DNA from: Bombus terrestris
Taxonomy: Eukaryota > Arthropoda > Insecta > Hymenoptera > Apidae
Assembly: GCF_910591885.1 (NCBI RefSeq)
Contig: NC_063276.1
Span: forward strand, 7,564,001 to 7,628,000
DNA: 64,000 nucleotides
Reading direction: 5' to 3'
Of this stretch, positions 38,084-51,037 are shown piece after piece (the first letter of the stretch is position 1; every line of letters starts with the position of its first letter). Under the pieces are notes generated by a model that saw nothing but the letters and a program-made list of their open reading frames with translations, searched no databases and was not told where the DNA came from. The translations under genes and the position numbers were made by a program.

Positions 38084-41000
38084 GCCGTTCAAAGTGATTA
38101 AATTCGAGTTTCTGAAATTTTTGATATTTTACTGTCAAAGCAGTTGCGATCGATGATGCTTATCTTACGTAATTTCGTCGAGTTTCTCCATTTCTTGTTC
38201 CGTCGAGTTAACCGATTTGACGTTAAAAGATCGCCGTGGCGCAAAAAGAAGTGGAAGAATCAGAAATTTCCTTTTTATACCTGCGCCTGCCACTCTAAAT
38301 TTATTTCATATTTACGACTCTGTGTTATAGGCGGTTCGCTCTTCTCGCTGAAATATTCTCGGTAAAAGGGACCGCGTCGGATATTCTATTATTGGAAGTC
38401 GATCAACGAGAACCGATAAAGCTGTATTATGAATCTTTTATGTCGGCCCGTCTTCACGCTTGTCTATCTCACATTTGCTATCTGCTGGACGTTCGATTAC
38501 GAAATTACGCGTTCTAAATGCGAGCCGTACTCGGCATTCCCGACACGTGAGAAGACACCTAATTGAAAGCATCATCCGCTTGGATAGGCAGAACATAAAA
38601 TGCAACGTGTACGGGTAGTAATCCAGTGACCTTTGCCAAGTCTGCTCTCTAGTCCAATTAAGTTACCGAGACGTTAGAACACGTCATTTGACAAACATTT
38701 CCTCGCGGTTCGACGATTTATTCCTCGCTAATCTCGCGTTATAAGGCTAATGAGGCATCGAGGACAACGACGGAGCCTGTGCTCTTTTTCGATCCAAGTA
38801 ACGCGAGTACACGATCGATATTCCATTCTTACGAAACGAAATTATTTTCATCTGACGAATCTGAGACAAGTGAACGGTGAATTCCAAGGTAAATTTGAAA
38901 AACAGAAAGAAGAAACGATGACATTAAACTCGTACAATCTCTTCGTATTTAGTCTCAATGACTTCGTGTTCGAGCGTGAATTTCTATTGCCGTAAGATAG
39001 CAGCGCAGTCTCGTTGGTGCTTCGTTTCCGTAAAGGTGCGTCGACGTCCGGGTAAAAAGGTCAGCGAATTTCAAGCTATTACTCGCGGGCATGTCCATCG
39101 CCGAGGAAAAGCAAAATCCAGCAGCGTGTTTCGTGCCGCACTTTGTCAGAACGTCGAGCGAAGCGAAGCGGTGCGCGGAGCGGGACCGAGTCGCACGAAA
39201 CGAAAGCAAAAATAGGTTTCAGCTAGTCTGGTGTCGGCTCGGAGAGAACGCAGGCTGCTTTCTCGCGGTGCAGACCGCGTGATAAAGGAAAGAAAAGGGT
39301 GGAAAGGGAAAGAGAGAGGAAAAACGTAGACGGACAGGTGTCTGGGAGCCATCTTGGTCTTCATCGTCTGGCGTGCGCCTTCAGAATGTCAGGCGGCTGC
39401 TGGCTAAGGTCGAGCGAAGCGCATGAAGAAAGCGGTATTCAGCGCATCCTACAAAATTCATGAGCCGTAAAATTCAAGCTTCGGGCATAATCGAATCGCT
39501 TCTGCTCGAATAAGAGTGAAATATCATATTGCCATCGCGATACAAGCGTACAAAATGCAACCCTATTACACGTATGTATCTCGTCTACGTTTATGCCAAC
39601 CAAGCAACAGAGGTATTTTTGTCGCTACGATGCGATATTTTATCTAGCGGCATAGAATTTTCTGCTGCAGAAAATAAGCCCGCGTAACAGGTCACATGTT
39701 TATGGCACCGAGTCGAACTAAATATTCCGAAATCGTCAGGATAGTTTCATAATAATTCGTATGAAAGACATATGTACGTGAAGCTTTCTGATAGCGAAAC
39801 GATTATGTTGTAAAAATTATTTGTAAACATTATAAGATCGCGAGAAGCGAAAATCCGATGGTCCTTAGCAGCGAATTTGTCGAAAGTGTATAGGTGTGTT
39901 TCGACATCAGGCGCCTAAGACAAACTAATCTTTGGTATCGTATACCCGGGTCACGATTTGTAAACAAGAACGTCGACCGATCAATGGCCTGTCCAGGAAA
40001 TTCGTCTCCTAGTCTGTTTTCCGAGCCGCATTCGAATGATCGTCTCGTCCGCTCTGTCGCGTTCCGTGTTTAGTAAATATCGCGCGAAAATAAATCGCCT
40101 GTTCGACCAAGGGAAGAGAAAGTGCGAAGGTCAACACACAACTATACACACAGGCAGGAATATCGAAGAAACGTGAACTCGTGGGCGACGGATTTTAGAA
40201 TTGCTCGGGAATTATCGTCGACTTAACGTTAATCGTAGCGACAGGTAACGTATCGTGTACCATCGTTATCTTGATAATTCGTTACACGTTTGCTATGTGG
40301 ATTAACAATGGATTTCACGTTGTGCAAGTAAACTCTGTAGTCGTTGTATAGTTGTAAACTGTGTAGTTTAAGTTGCAAATCTGTTCCATCGAATTACGAG
40401 TTGGCGTCTTCAGAAAAACGCTCGTGAACGTGCGAAGGAAACGTTTGCAGGGAAAGCGCAAACCTTGCAATCGTTTTCGATCGTCCAACGTACCGAAATG
40501 GTTTTAAGTGTTCCGTAATAATCGTTTGCAGCATGGGTCGCGTTAGATTGCGGCTATTACAAACTAAAGCGATCGTGAAGTGAACTACAGTCTGCATCTA
40601 ACTTGCTTTATGGGTGTTTTAAAACCAGTATTATATCGTACCATAACTTTCGCCAGCTCGATCCTCATTCTTTTACCACTTTTTTTACCATATTCTCTAT
40701 ATATCTGCTACGTTTAATTTTCTATCTTACCGACAAACCGTACGCGATTATTTTCCCTTGGTACGTACGTTTTTACGAAAAGAAAATCCATTGGCGATGG
40801 TCGCGCGAGCAAAAGGAGCGAAGCGGTTCACGCGAGGAGAGGGCTCGACGAGCAAAACAAAAGAGGCCGCGAGGCAAGGATGCGTAAGGCCTTTTTTGGT
40901 GATATTTGCCGTGTATTGCTCGGTAAAGCCGGTCTTCTGGTCAGGCCGGTCTCCGGCGACCGGATTTTTCAAAGGTTGCTCGCAGCTCGAACCTGTCCTG

Positions 41001-44000
41001 TTCCCATACCGGACTAGTTTATCGACCGGCGCTGCTCTTCGCCTCTTTACCTCTCCGATACTCTGCTCGATTTCTGAGCAACACCAAAAAAAGGATAAAA
41101 GAAAAAAGAAAGAGCCGAAGGAGAAGGAATTCCTGTCTTGTCGACCTTCGACCATCTCCGCACCTCCGCCGATTAACCTTTTTTTCGTTTTCTTTTTTGG
41201 TATCAACGATTTCACCCAGCTGGTAAACGTAGTCGGGATTGTCTTTGAGAATTGCGATTTTTTTTATTCTTGGAGTGTTTCGTAAATTTCCGGCAAATAT
41301 GAATAGACTGCCAATGTTCGTGCGCTTATGGAAAATATCGAGGTGTAAGAATTTGCAAATTTTGGGAATCACGGCAGAAGTAATCGTAGTAATTGGACAA
41401 AAGTGGATAATCAACGAAGTTTGGTTTCTGGAGTCTGGTTTATGGAAAATTTGCAGAAAGTTTTGTCGCAATCTCTCAACGACTGGTTGTAAAGGAAATA
41501 CGTTCTCGAGGATGTTATTAAACATGAGGAAGCAATGTTTAAATCAACATGACGCAGTTCCGCTGTTAAAAGTGTTCCCTTTATTTTATGGCCAGCGGTT
41601 CGAGTTTCAAACTACCGTCCACAATGCCGCATAAAAGTTTGCCCATTAAATGAAAAGTTTGTCAAACAAGCGAATCTATGGTTCGATTCTAAAAAGCTGG
41701 ACCTATCCGCTTCACCTATACAAGACCGACCACCGCTTCCAGGAAAGTTCTTGCTCTTCATTTATGCATAACTGTTCGCTCGAGAACCTGTTCCTTCGTT
41801 CGGCCTATTTTCTTCCTTTTATTGCCACCAATCTACGACATAGCACGTTCTGTCCAAGATGATATTTTAATTTCGATAGAAAATGGGAAAAGGAAGCACA
41901 GACTATAGCGTTCTAATCTTTGCTCGTGCGGGGAAAAAAAAAGAGTGGAAACGTTAGCTCGAGGTAATCCGATCTGAAATATCGCAACCTCCCAGCGGAA
42001 TGTTTTTCGCACGTTTTACTTTACATACTTAACGATGTTTATTTCTGACGAAAAAAATAAACGGTTCGAGATAAAGACGTAACCAGTATCGAGGTATTTG
42101 TGATAAATATGAAACGATGTTATATTATAAATAACACGAACGTCGAGTCGGTGATAATCGGCGATTAAGACGAAGAGCACCGGTCGATTTATGCAGCACC
42201 GGTTGAATAAGTTAGCCGTTTTTTGCAAATCAATCGGACGCAAAAACTGGTTCCGGTGCGTCTAAGCGTAATGATAAATCGTGCTCGTTCTCGGAACCAG
42301 TACGGGTCAGTTGAGTTTCGTTCGCGTCGTGTATGTCGTGGAAAACGCGTCCTCCCGTTTCTCTTTTCCCCGCAGATAGGCTCGATGCATTTATTTCCCG
42401 CGTATTCTACGTACGTTGTTTGCGCATTAATAATACCAGTGCGTAGTGTGTACTCTCAGCACACTATTGTCGTGTCACGGCTCGACCGCCTTTGCACAGT
42501 TTTCTATTCAGCTGGGCTTTTCCACGAGTAGATACTTGTACTTTACACTGACTACGCTTTTCCTGATTTTACGTTTGATTTCCCGAGTGCTGATTCATTT
42601 TACAATGCTTATTCTGACTACTTGAGGTTCGACTAACATTCTCTCTCGTTGTACCGATAACTGTCCTGAACGAATCATTCGAAAAATAATGACATACATC
42701 CCGTTTGGGAATGTGACAGAAAGATTCAAAGTAAATATTAGTCATTACAAATTGTAAAATCGTAGAATAATAGTTGTTGGTGACTCGAACGGTTTTAGAT
42801 TTTAACAATTGGCAAATAAGAATGAAAGAAGGCGCAGGTCATAAAGAAAATTAAAGCATGAAAAGGTTCATTTATACTAGAAGAGAAGGAACGCTCGTTT
42901 CTCATCGTATAATACGAAACTCCAACACCCTGGTTGATTTATGAATGCGCGAAAGATGGAATAGCCTGCGTTCGGTACAAGTCGGTGCAAAGGGCGCGGA
43001 GAGTGGGTTTCGTCGGAGTATAGTCGCGAAGCAAACAGAAGCTCGATAAAAGATAACCTCCTCCGTTTGAAACAACGATAACGATAGATCCCACGACTGC
43101 GAAGAGAAAAGAGGTCTCACGGAGGAAGAGAGGAGGCCTCTATAACCGTCACGAGGAAATAGTATATTTTGCTGTGTAAACTGTAATGCGTGAAAAATAG
43201 CACGGTAGAACTAGCGAATAGGCATTTATCGCGCGGATCCAACGCGCGCATTATTGGAAGGTCCGCCGACTGAGGACCGAGATAAACACGCGCGTTGCGC
43301 ACGTAACTATATAAATAACTTGCGCAAGCATTAATGAATGCTTATCTGACTAAGCCTGTTAAAAAGTCACGATACACACGCCAGCCACCGTCGGCATTAT
43401 TATCGCGACTATTTTAATATTGAAACGAACAGAGTGCATGCACGAACACGCGTAAACGAGCGCGTTTTAAAAAATCCTCTGTGTGTACACATGCCTAGCT
43501 TACTTATCGATATGTGGTGTTGGCGAAATGAAATAAAGCCAGGGAAAAATCAGTTTCATCGTTGACCGAACAACTAACCTTTGGGTATTGCAGGTCAGAT
43601 GTATGATTCATAGGCTCTGGCGTCTTACACAGATGTTTACCGCTGCATTTTGCAAACACGTGCCAGTCCATGTTCCAACCTAACGTTTGCCTTATTTACG
43701 AGTACCTCGTGACACGGAAGTTTCAAGAAGACAATGAGAGACTTTGGTAGAATAGTAGCGGCGCTTGCCATTATTTCATTCAAAGTTACTTTCTATGAAA
43801 AAATGCAAGCAACCGTAGAATGTAGCGATTATATCGTCTGTAACGATTAGACTACGAGCATTTATGTAAATTTCGATTTCTATACAAAACAGAGTTTGTC
43901 TGATATTATTAGTATGCCTTGCCTTCGATGTTCTTGTGTATAAATTCCGTATGTTTTTCGATAAGTGTACAAGTTGCCACTAAATATAGAAATATCCGCA

Positions 44001-44550
44001 GTCTAATAATAATGCTCGCAACAGTAACATTTAGCGATATAAGAACAGCTCTCTCGTCGGGTTTAGATAGCTAAATTAAATCCACGAGCGGCGTATGGAT
44101 GTAAATTAACGGAAAAATGTTTGCCTGCACTTCCATAAATTAAACATAGTGTTCTTAATACCACGATCATTTACCGGCTCTCTATCTTTCTCGTGACGAG
44201 CTGTCTTCTATCGTAAATCGCGATTGACGAAGCCAAGGATCCGTCAGCCAATTAGCATTTCCAGTTTATCGCGATTCAACAATTTGTACCTCGTCGTGAC
44301 ACACCGCAGAGGAATTCAAACGCTTCGGGCCCTCTCATGTTTGTTATTCTCGTTTGCAGTAAATTCGAATGCCAACTTCTGCGAAATTTATTTTCAGTGT
44401 CGGTGGAAATTCTGAAAAAAAAATGTCGATCGATCGAAGCAATGGAATAAAAATAATGGAGGAAAGAAGTTGGCCGAGCCTGGAAAACATGTTCGAGGCG
44501 TGTTCTGGATCGAATGATGTGTAACCTTGAAACTTTTGTGTGCGTTTCAG

Positions 44551-44698
44551 GGAACGGCGAGAAGCGGAAGCCCGGCTGGAGAAGCGTGAACGCGAGAGAG
44601 AGGCCAAGATGGAAAGAGAGAGGCTGGAGAAGCAAAGGGCCACCGAGCAGGCAGTTCACAAGCACTTCGAAGAGTCCCTCAGGCTGGCACAACAAAAG
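44551..44698 (+). CDS. Coding exon 2: Arg/Glu-rich charged helix with HFEESLRLAQQK patch
   Basis: The acceptor TTTCAG ends at 44550 after a pyrimidine-rich run. The first G completes the split Leu codon from exon 1, and 49 codons follow (residues 126-174). They read as one highly charged helix, ERREAEARLEKREREREAK and on, then a less repetitive patch TEQAVHKHFEESLRLAQQK. The donor is AAG|GTTAGT at 44699, so the exon ends between codons. The second half is not low complexity and is the best candidate for a conserved family signature. The frame match to exon 1 across 22.7 kb is good evidence that this is a real internal exon. Such Arg/Glu helices occur in Atrophin/RERE, SMRTER, TNRC18 and GSE1-type corepressors, so they do not identify the family. 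Confidence 0.88.
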
Positions 44699-47049
44699 GT
44701 TAGTCAGCCTTTACTGCTTGTTTTTCTCCGTTGCGCGTGTTTTTAACGACCTCCGGGCTTCTCCAACGTTGGAGCAGCGTGTCTAACAGATGCTCGACAA
44801 AAAATCTTCGATATTATGCGCGTCTTTAAGCAACCGATCTGCTCCACCAGCTTCGCTCTACTATTTCTTCTGTTTCTATCTTTTTCTCTCTCCTTGGCTC
44901 GAATTTCGTTTCCAAGCATACCGAATTCGAGACTCTTTTTTATAATATAATCTTTGACGAGTGGAATCCAAAAATATCAACTATGTTCTTCTCCTCACGT
45001 ATTCCTTCGCGTTTGTACCTCTAAAAATATCTGTTCAAATTTTCGAATTGTAAAGCGTGCGTTAAAAACAGTAAGAGCAATACAATTTCTTTATATCGAG
45101 TACTAAAACCAAACGAATTAAACGTTAAAACAGTATTTTTATTTTAATGGTCATCGCGTTTCTTTTCCGTAACCTTCGTATCTTACAGGAAAAGGAAAAG
45201 AAAAGAAATAAGAAACTCGATGTGCCCCAAGACCTTCGTTTCTTTTCCTTAATCTTCTCAAAGCGAATAGAATCGAGCAAAGCTCGAACGATACATAGAC
45301 TAGGAATCCCGGAAGTTTAAGTTAAGTTTCTCGCGACCCCGAAAGTCAAACAATCTCGGTGCTAACGAGGACATCGCGATGCGTCACTTGTCGCGCCTCC
45401 TTGTTGCCGCGCGGGCGACTTGCAACCGGAAAGGTAGAAATATTTTTATCGCGCGTTTAGCTAAAGAACCGACGTTAAATATTTAACGGTCGAGCTCGAT
45501 TATGCAAGCAACGTCCAAGGGCGACGTCTCGGAAATTCTGAGAACTCCTAGCAGCCACTTGTTTGCACCGGCATTCCACGGAAGTCGCTGCGAATTTCCA
45601 AGTAAGATGTTCGAATGGAATGGAAGCGATTCGTGTTCGTCAATTTGCTGTTAACGCTGAAACTGTCGGCGCTAAGGGGAAAGAAATCACGGAATTGTTC
45701 TCCGTAGGATAACGCGCGAGGCAACTTTGGAATTTCAAATCGACGGCAAAACAGCTCTAAGCTTAATCCAGCCTGGTTTATCGTAATTTCTCGATCCTTG
45801 CCCGAGGAACAGTTTTCAGGGAACTGCTGGAGTTGCGTGTCGAGCGTGAGCGTTTCGATTAATCCTTTCAGCGATGAACAACTCTTGGGAACAGAGAATA
45901 GTGAGATGGAAAATTTGTACCGCGCCGTTGAACTTTCGAACGCTTAAAAAAACACACATGTTTCTGTTTATTTACAAACGAGATTTACAGTAATAATCAT
46001 GGATAGTATGATTCAAAATTTGGACATTTTTCTGCGTGTGATATACTTGCGAAGATAGTTAAATATATATATTTGTAATTAGCAAATATACAATCAAAAT
46101 TTTATAAGGAGATTTCTGTTAAATGACATTGTCTGGGCAACACGGATAAGGGTAAGAAAATATGAAGATTTGCTATCTTGGAAAGATAAGAATAACGAAT
46201 AAATGCGTCGTTAAAAAGTAGTCGCGATAGGAATGAAAGAGCAAGTTCGTGGCGCGATGGGATTGAAAAGTTAACGAATCGACCTGATTATTGAATTTGC
46301 TAGCGGAATAGCAACGCTGTTCAGAGAGCAGCGAGTTCTGGGCCGAATCAAATGCGAATAGCCACGGAAGTTCGTTCCGAAACTGTTCGTGCAAACAATT
46401 TAGCGCATTTACCACCGCACTGAATCGACCCGCTGTCTCGCCGAAAGCGGGTATTTCGCTCGCAAACCGCAGCCTCGGCTCGGCAACTGTTCGAAATTCC
46501 GTTTGCGGAATTTTCAACCAACTTTGTATTCGATGCTCCGTGGTAACGAGAAATTTTCGAAAACCGAGACGCCTGCTCTGTTACACCGTCCCGTAAAACT
46601 CGTTCAAGTTTTCGACACTTTCAAATTACACAGCATCTGCTGTTCCCAATTCGCAAGGAGGAAAGAAACGTTCGTAAATTCTTACGATCAAGTCGTAAGT
46701 TAGGTAATAAATTTTCACTGAAAATCGTTACCTAAATATAAGAATTTCCATCACGTAATATGTACTTAGGTTTAATTCGTTATTTGATTGGTTGAAAGTT
46801 TAGCTGTTTTCGCACAAATTACACTTTCGTACTGTTCGCGTTAAAATTTCGAGAAACAAAAAAAGAAAAAAGAGAAAGGAAAAAGGTCGAAGTTATGGTA
46901 AAGTTCAAAGCACCTCGGATAATAGGGAACTTAGGCTAAACGGGACTCGGATAACCGCTATAATCTTAAGCGATTCAAATTTAATCTATCTATATGGTCC
47001 TACAGAACATGCACACATACAGACGCATACATAGGAAGACATTCAGAAA

Positions 47050-47400
47050 CAAAACGAAGAGAAAGAAGAAGCTGCAGGGCAAAACGAGGGTGGCCTCGTG
47101 TCGGGAAAAGAGGGATAATCTGAAAGCAGCCAGGAGATGACGTTCTCCCGGGAATTCAGGATCTCGTGCGTTTCCCTGGGAGAGAAGGGTGTGTTCCCAG
47201 AGCAGATACGAGCTGGGCAACGGAATACCGAGAGGGGGCAGAGGCAATCAATGCATTCCAGCACCTGCCTTTTGTGCGTGTTACAGCCCTGACAGTCACC
47301 CAAAACCTGCCCCGCGCTCTGTATACTTTCCTGCTTGGCTGCTTTGCAGCGTTTCTCATTTCCTCTTTCTCTTGGTTTCTTAACCAGCAACATTCTTTCG
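47050..47400. other. Intronic island of different composition; possible enhancer
   Basis: The sequence around cccgggaattcagg, gagagggggcagaggc and cagcacctgcc is richer in GG, CC and CAG words than its surroundings in intron 2. Several short frames on both strands cover it, but none has an ATG, splice and motif combination that I would accept. Confidence 0.25.
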
Positions 47401-48009
47401 TAATACATGTATGTATGCATTATGCATAATATTACCCATATACCTATATTTATGACATCTATCAACGTACTCGATTATCCGCCTCTCTGTTTCGATGTTC
47501 CGTAATTCCGTATAAAGTCGGCTCGCAAACCTACTATTGATTTCGTTGGAATGTGTGCGCTCGATGACGTGAAACTTTTCCAACAGCTGTTGAATCTTGT
47601 ACGCCTCGTTCCGCGTTGAATTTCACGAAAGAAATCTTACGCAACGAAGATAATGACGAGCTTGGAACTCCTGGAACCTATATTAAACAAATCGAAACTT
47701 TATCTTTTTCAAGGAATATTCTTTATCGAACATTATACAACTTCTATTTCTAATCGGTTCTGATTAGTATCGTAATTACATCGCGGATATTTCTGCGTAA
47801 TTTGAGAATGCAAAAATCGCAATAAAAGATATGAAAACCAGAGGACTGTACAGAATATAATATTTAGTATACAAAACAAATGTTTACTTTGGTTCTTGTT
47901 CCTTTGTTCGTTGAGTTATGTTCCTAGGATTTCTTAACCTGGTTATAAGCGTGGAAGCCTTCGGAATGGGTAACGAACCTACGAAGCGGTTTTTCGACCT
48001 CGTACGAAT

Positions 48010-48200
48010 TCTTGAATGAAGGGCAAGTTAGAAAGGAAGTTGAGATCCTCTGGGGCGCATTGCAGACTCATATGGGTGCATACACCAATGAGGATCATTT
48101 CAGGTTGGGGCCCAGCGGGATCTACCTGCCCTTCCATCTTACGAAAATGTCCTGCCAGTCCTTTGCTGGCTTTCGTCCCGCTCGGACGGTTCTTCGTCGA
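48010..48200. other. Intronic island of different composition; possible enhancer or missed exon
   Basis: A CpG-poor stretch with CTGGGG, TTGGGGCC and CTACCTGCCC words. Two plus-strand frames (48012-48260 and 48016-48279) stay open across it in different phases, as expected of a stop-poor noncoding segment. The CTACCTGCCCTTC word at 48122 also occurs at 25386 in the other large intron. Confidence 0.25.
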
Positions 48201-49074
48201 GCCTATGAGTCACGGTCTCGTGTTACGCGTAAATACCATTCGATTCAACTTCCTCCATAAATCGCTTTTTTTCTCTTAGTCGTCGTGTATAGATAAATCA
48301 CGATAACGACGCTATCGGCCAAGTGTTTTCCATTTCGCCTCTCAGATATAGCGTGCGCGAACCAGTGTGTGTCTCGAAGCTGGGGACGGTTTCGTCGATC
48401 GATTCGTCAGAGTCAGAGTTGCCAAGAGAAACTCGAGCGATTCAGCGGCTCGACACGAGTCTCTTGATAAACTTTTTTGCCGTATTTATCGGCTTATTCG
48501 GCTAAAGGTAAACGCTTTAGCCGTATTCTCGCGTGTGATATACATTGCTGGCAGAGGATACGATACCGTTGTTTGTGAATCAGTGCTCGACGTGATTGCC
48601 ATTTTAAACACGCGCCAAGGCTACGTGGATCTACAAATTAGAATTTAAAAGGGTCCCCTGCGCTTTCAAACGATCGTTTAGAAGGTCAGTACAGATTGCC
48701 ATATTTACTTTCGTTTCGTCCATGTTGATTGCGATCTTGCTTTCGTTTCCGGCGAAGAAATTTAAATTTCATTTTACGAACGACACGTTGCACTAAAATG
48801 GAAACGGCTGATCATGCTTATCGATAACGTTTCTTTGTTCGTTACTCGATTCGGGTTAAAAATATTTATTTACGTTTCGCCGAAATTAAGAAACCTTCTA
48901 ACGATAGAAAGATGCATCTGGATCGAAAGTGACCCAGTAAAAAGGGTTGAAAGGGAGCTGGAACGAGGTCTGTGACCTTGGAAAATTTACGAGGAATAGA
49001 GAGAACGACCGTTGTCGTTATGTTTGCACCGCGATAACGTATATCTGGTACGGTTGATAACAATGCCAGAAACG

Positions 49075-49096
49075 GTGTGTGTGTGTGTGTGTGTGT
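49075..49096. repeat. (GT)11 microsatellite
   Basis: Eleven uninterrupted GT units in intron 2. Confidence 0.95.
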
Positions 49097-49452
49097 ACGC
49101 GGCGATAAATTCTTTTCTTTGGTTGCGTTGAAACCGTTGTTGCTAGTCTTTTCTTTTTTTTCTTTTTTCTAAGCGAAACGTACGCCGTTCGTTCCGCGAG
49201 AACGGACACAAGCTCGGAAAGAAATACGTTTTCTGGGCTGCTTCGAAGGCTGTCACGATGGAAAACTCGGCCTCTGATTTATTCACGTCGGCTGGATTTT
49301 ACACTCGTCGACGATTCCTACGGGTTTCGAAAAGCTTCCCTTTGCCTCTCTCTTTGTACGCAACGGCTTTTATTTACAGCTTGATACGAGTTCGTACTCT
49401 TTCCGTTCTTTTCTACGATCTCACGTGGCGACAGCCTGCATCGGTTCAGGTA

Positions 49453-49475
49453 TTGGGTCGCTCAATAAGTTCATC
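49453..49475 (+). mobile_element. Weak mariner-like terminal repeat candidate
   Basis: TTGGGTCGCTCAATAAGTTC follows a TA and looks like a mariner-family terminal repeat. No second end and no transposase are seen. It may be chance. Confidence 0.18.
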
Positions 49476-49851
49476 GTTCTATTATGTAGGTCGCTATTCG
49501 AAAGCAGACCTGGGAATTTTCATATCGGACAGAATATGAAAAACGACGAGTTATTTATTTATCCTTATCGGTGAGATTTTTTGAAATTTTCAAAATCAAT
49601 CAAACTAATCTCTTATCTCAGTTAACTCTTTCAACTTGACACAGTCGACGAAATGTAAAATTTCCAGAATTATTTCAGAAAATATTCAACTAGAAAGTAA
49701 AACAAACGCTTCTTTCATCCAACGCAGGTTCTGCGAAATTTTCTAAATTTAGTAGAAACGTTCTACGGAATTTTAAACACACTTGTCCCAGAACGTAGAA
49801 GAGAAGCATTTCAACTACTCTCGAAGATAGCAAGATAGACCACTCGAGATA

Positions 49852-49883
49852 TTTTATTTTTTTTTCTTTTTTTTTTTTTTTTT
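49852..49883. repeat. T-rich homopolymer tract
   Basis: About 30 bases of T with one A and one C. It could be the poly(A) tail of a minus-strand retrocopy, but no body or flanking duplication is seen. Confidence 0.88.
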
Positions 49884-50972
49884 GCCAACGTTATCTTCGT
49901 TCGTCTGTCGAAAGTGCTTCCAGATTTCTAAATGTATAACAATCTGCTGTAACAAACAGCATAAGGCGATTCATCTCGATCGCGATACTTTTCACGGTGT
50001 TTATTGTAGCAACACGACTAGCGCGCATGCACGCGGTGTTGGTTTATTTATGTGACGAGAGAGACGCCAGGGTGTGCGCTTAGCGTTTCCAAGTGGTATT
50101 TGCAATGCAAAACTCGATCGGCACGAAGGTCGTTAATTATGCACTGCACGGTACGCAACAATAGAACTCGATGGTGTTTCGTGCTACGACAATACTGTCT
50201 TTCTCTCTTACGGTGTATCGTTCCCTCATCGATACGTTTAAAGCCGAATTAAAGTGGATACTACGATAAAAATGTCGCCTTTTTCCTTCTTCGATGATTT
50301 CAAATTTCATATTTCGATCGTTTCGACGGTATTTTTATTACGTACGATCATTGATGTCACGATAGATTTTACGTGTCTGACAAGTTGTATTTTTAAAGCA
50401 TTATTTATAGAATTTATTTCCTACTAAAATGCTAGTTGGATAGAGACACAGTGTTGCAACGAACAGCGTGTTAATTTGAAATTCCTGTTCGAAGAGCCAT
50501 AACTCCAAGTTGACGTATTCAGCTGTTAATCTCGCCCGTTATGGTATCGAGTTACGGTTGCGCGAGGGACGAAACTTCTAATTGGAACACATTATTTCTA
50601 AACGCACGATAAACCCGAACGCACTTCCTTGTGAATCACGCGGATTAATTAGTGGGGATTACGGTGGCGGTAATTGGTCGAGGTTACGCATTCTCGTCAC
50701 GCTACCAGATGCACGGGATCAGAAAAATCATCGAGAAGCGTGTAAAATAGATACGCGTATATCGAAACGAACAAAGAAAAAATTCCTACGAATCCTGTGT
50801 ATATCTGTTAGTTTATAAATACGACCTAGATAGCCACTTACAAAAATCCTCTATTTTTGTTCAAATAAAATGCCACAGAATTTCAGCGCGTAGTTTGTAA
50901 TTTCTATACTGAAACCAAGAACTCTGCAATAATACTATAAAGAATTTTATTAATATCCACGTTGTCTCATAC

Positions 50973-51037
50973 TTGTTTAAATAATAATTATATATAATAG
51001 TAATTATAGTTATATCACACTTTGTTTAAATAATAAT
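50973..51037. repeat. Direct repeat TTGTTTAAATAATAAT, two copies
   Basis: The 16-mer at 50973-50988 recurs exactly at 51022-51037, 49 bases later, with AT-rich DNA between. It may be a local duplication. Confidence 0.8.

Larger units (their letters stand above)
21878..44550 (+). other. Intron 1 (about 22.7 kb)
   Basis: It begins GTAAGTCAACG and ends GTGTGCGTTTCAG. Its frame-preserving ends are the evidence for it; internal unseen exons are possible. Most of it is AT-leaning DNA with no gene I can support. It holds an (AG)n run at 24883, an island of different composition at 25030-25440, a GTC-rich run at 27066, an inverted repeat at 29860, a purine-rich tract at 30409, a GATAAC repeat at 34216 and an A16 run at 37129. 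Open frames inside it lack splice context and family motifs. Confidence 0.8.
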
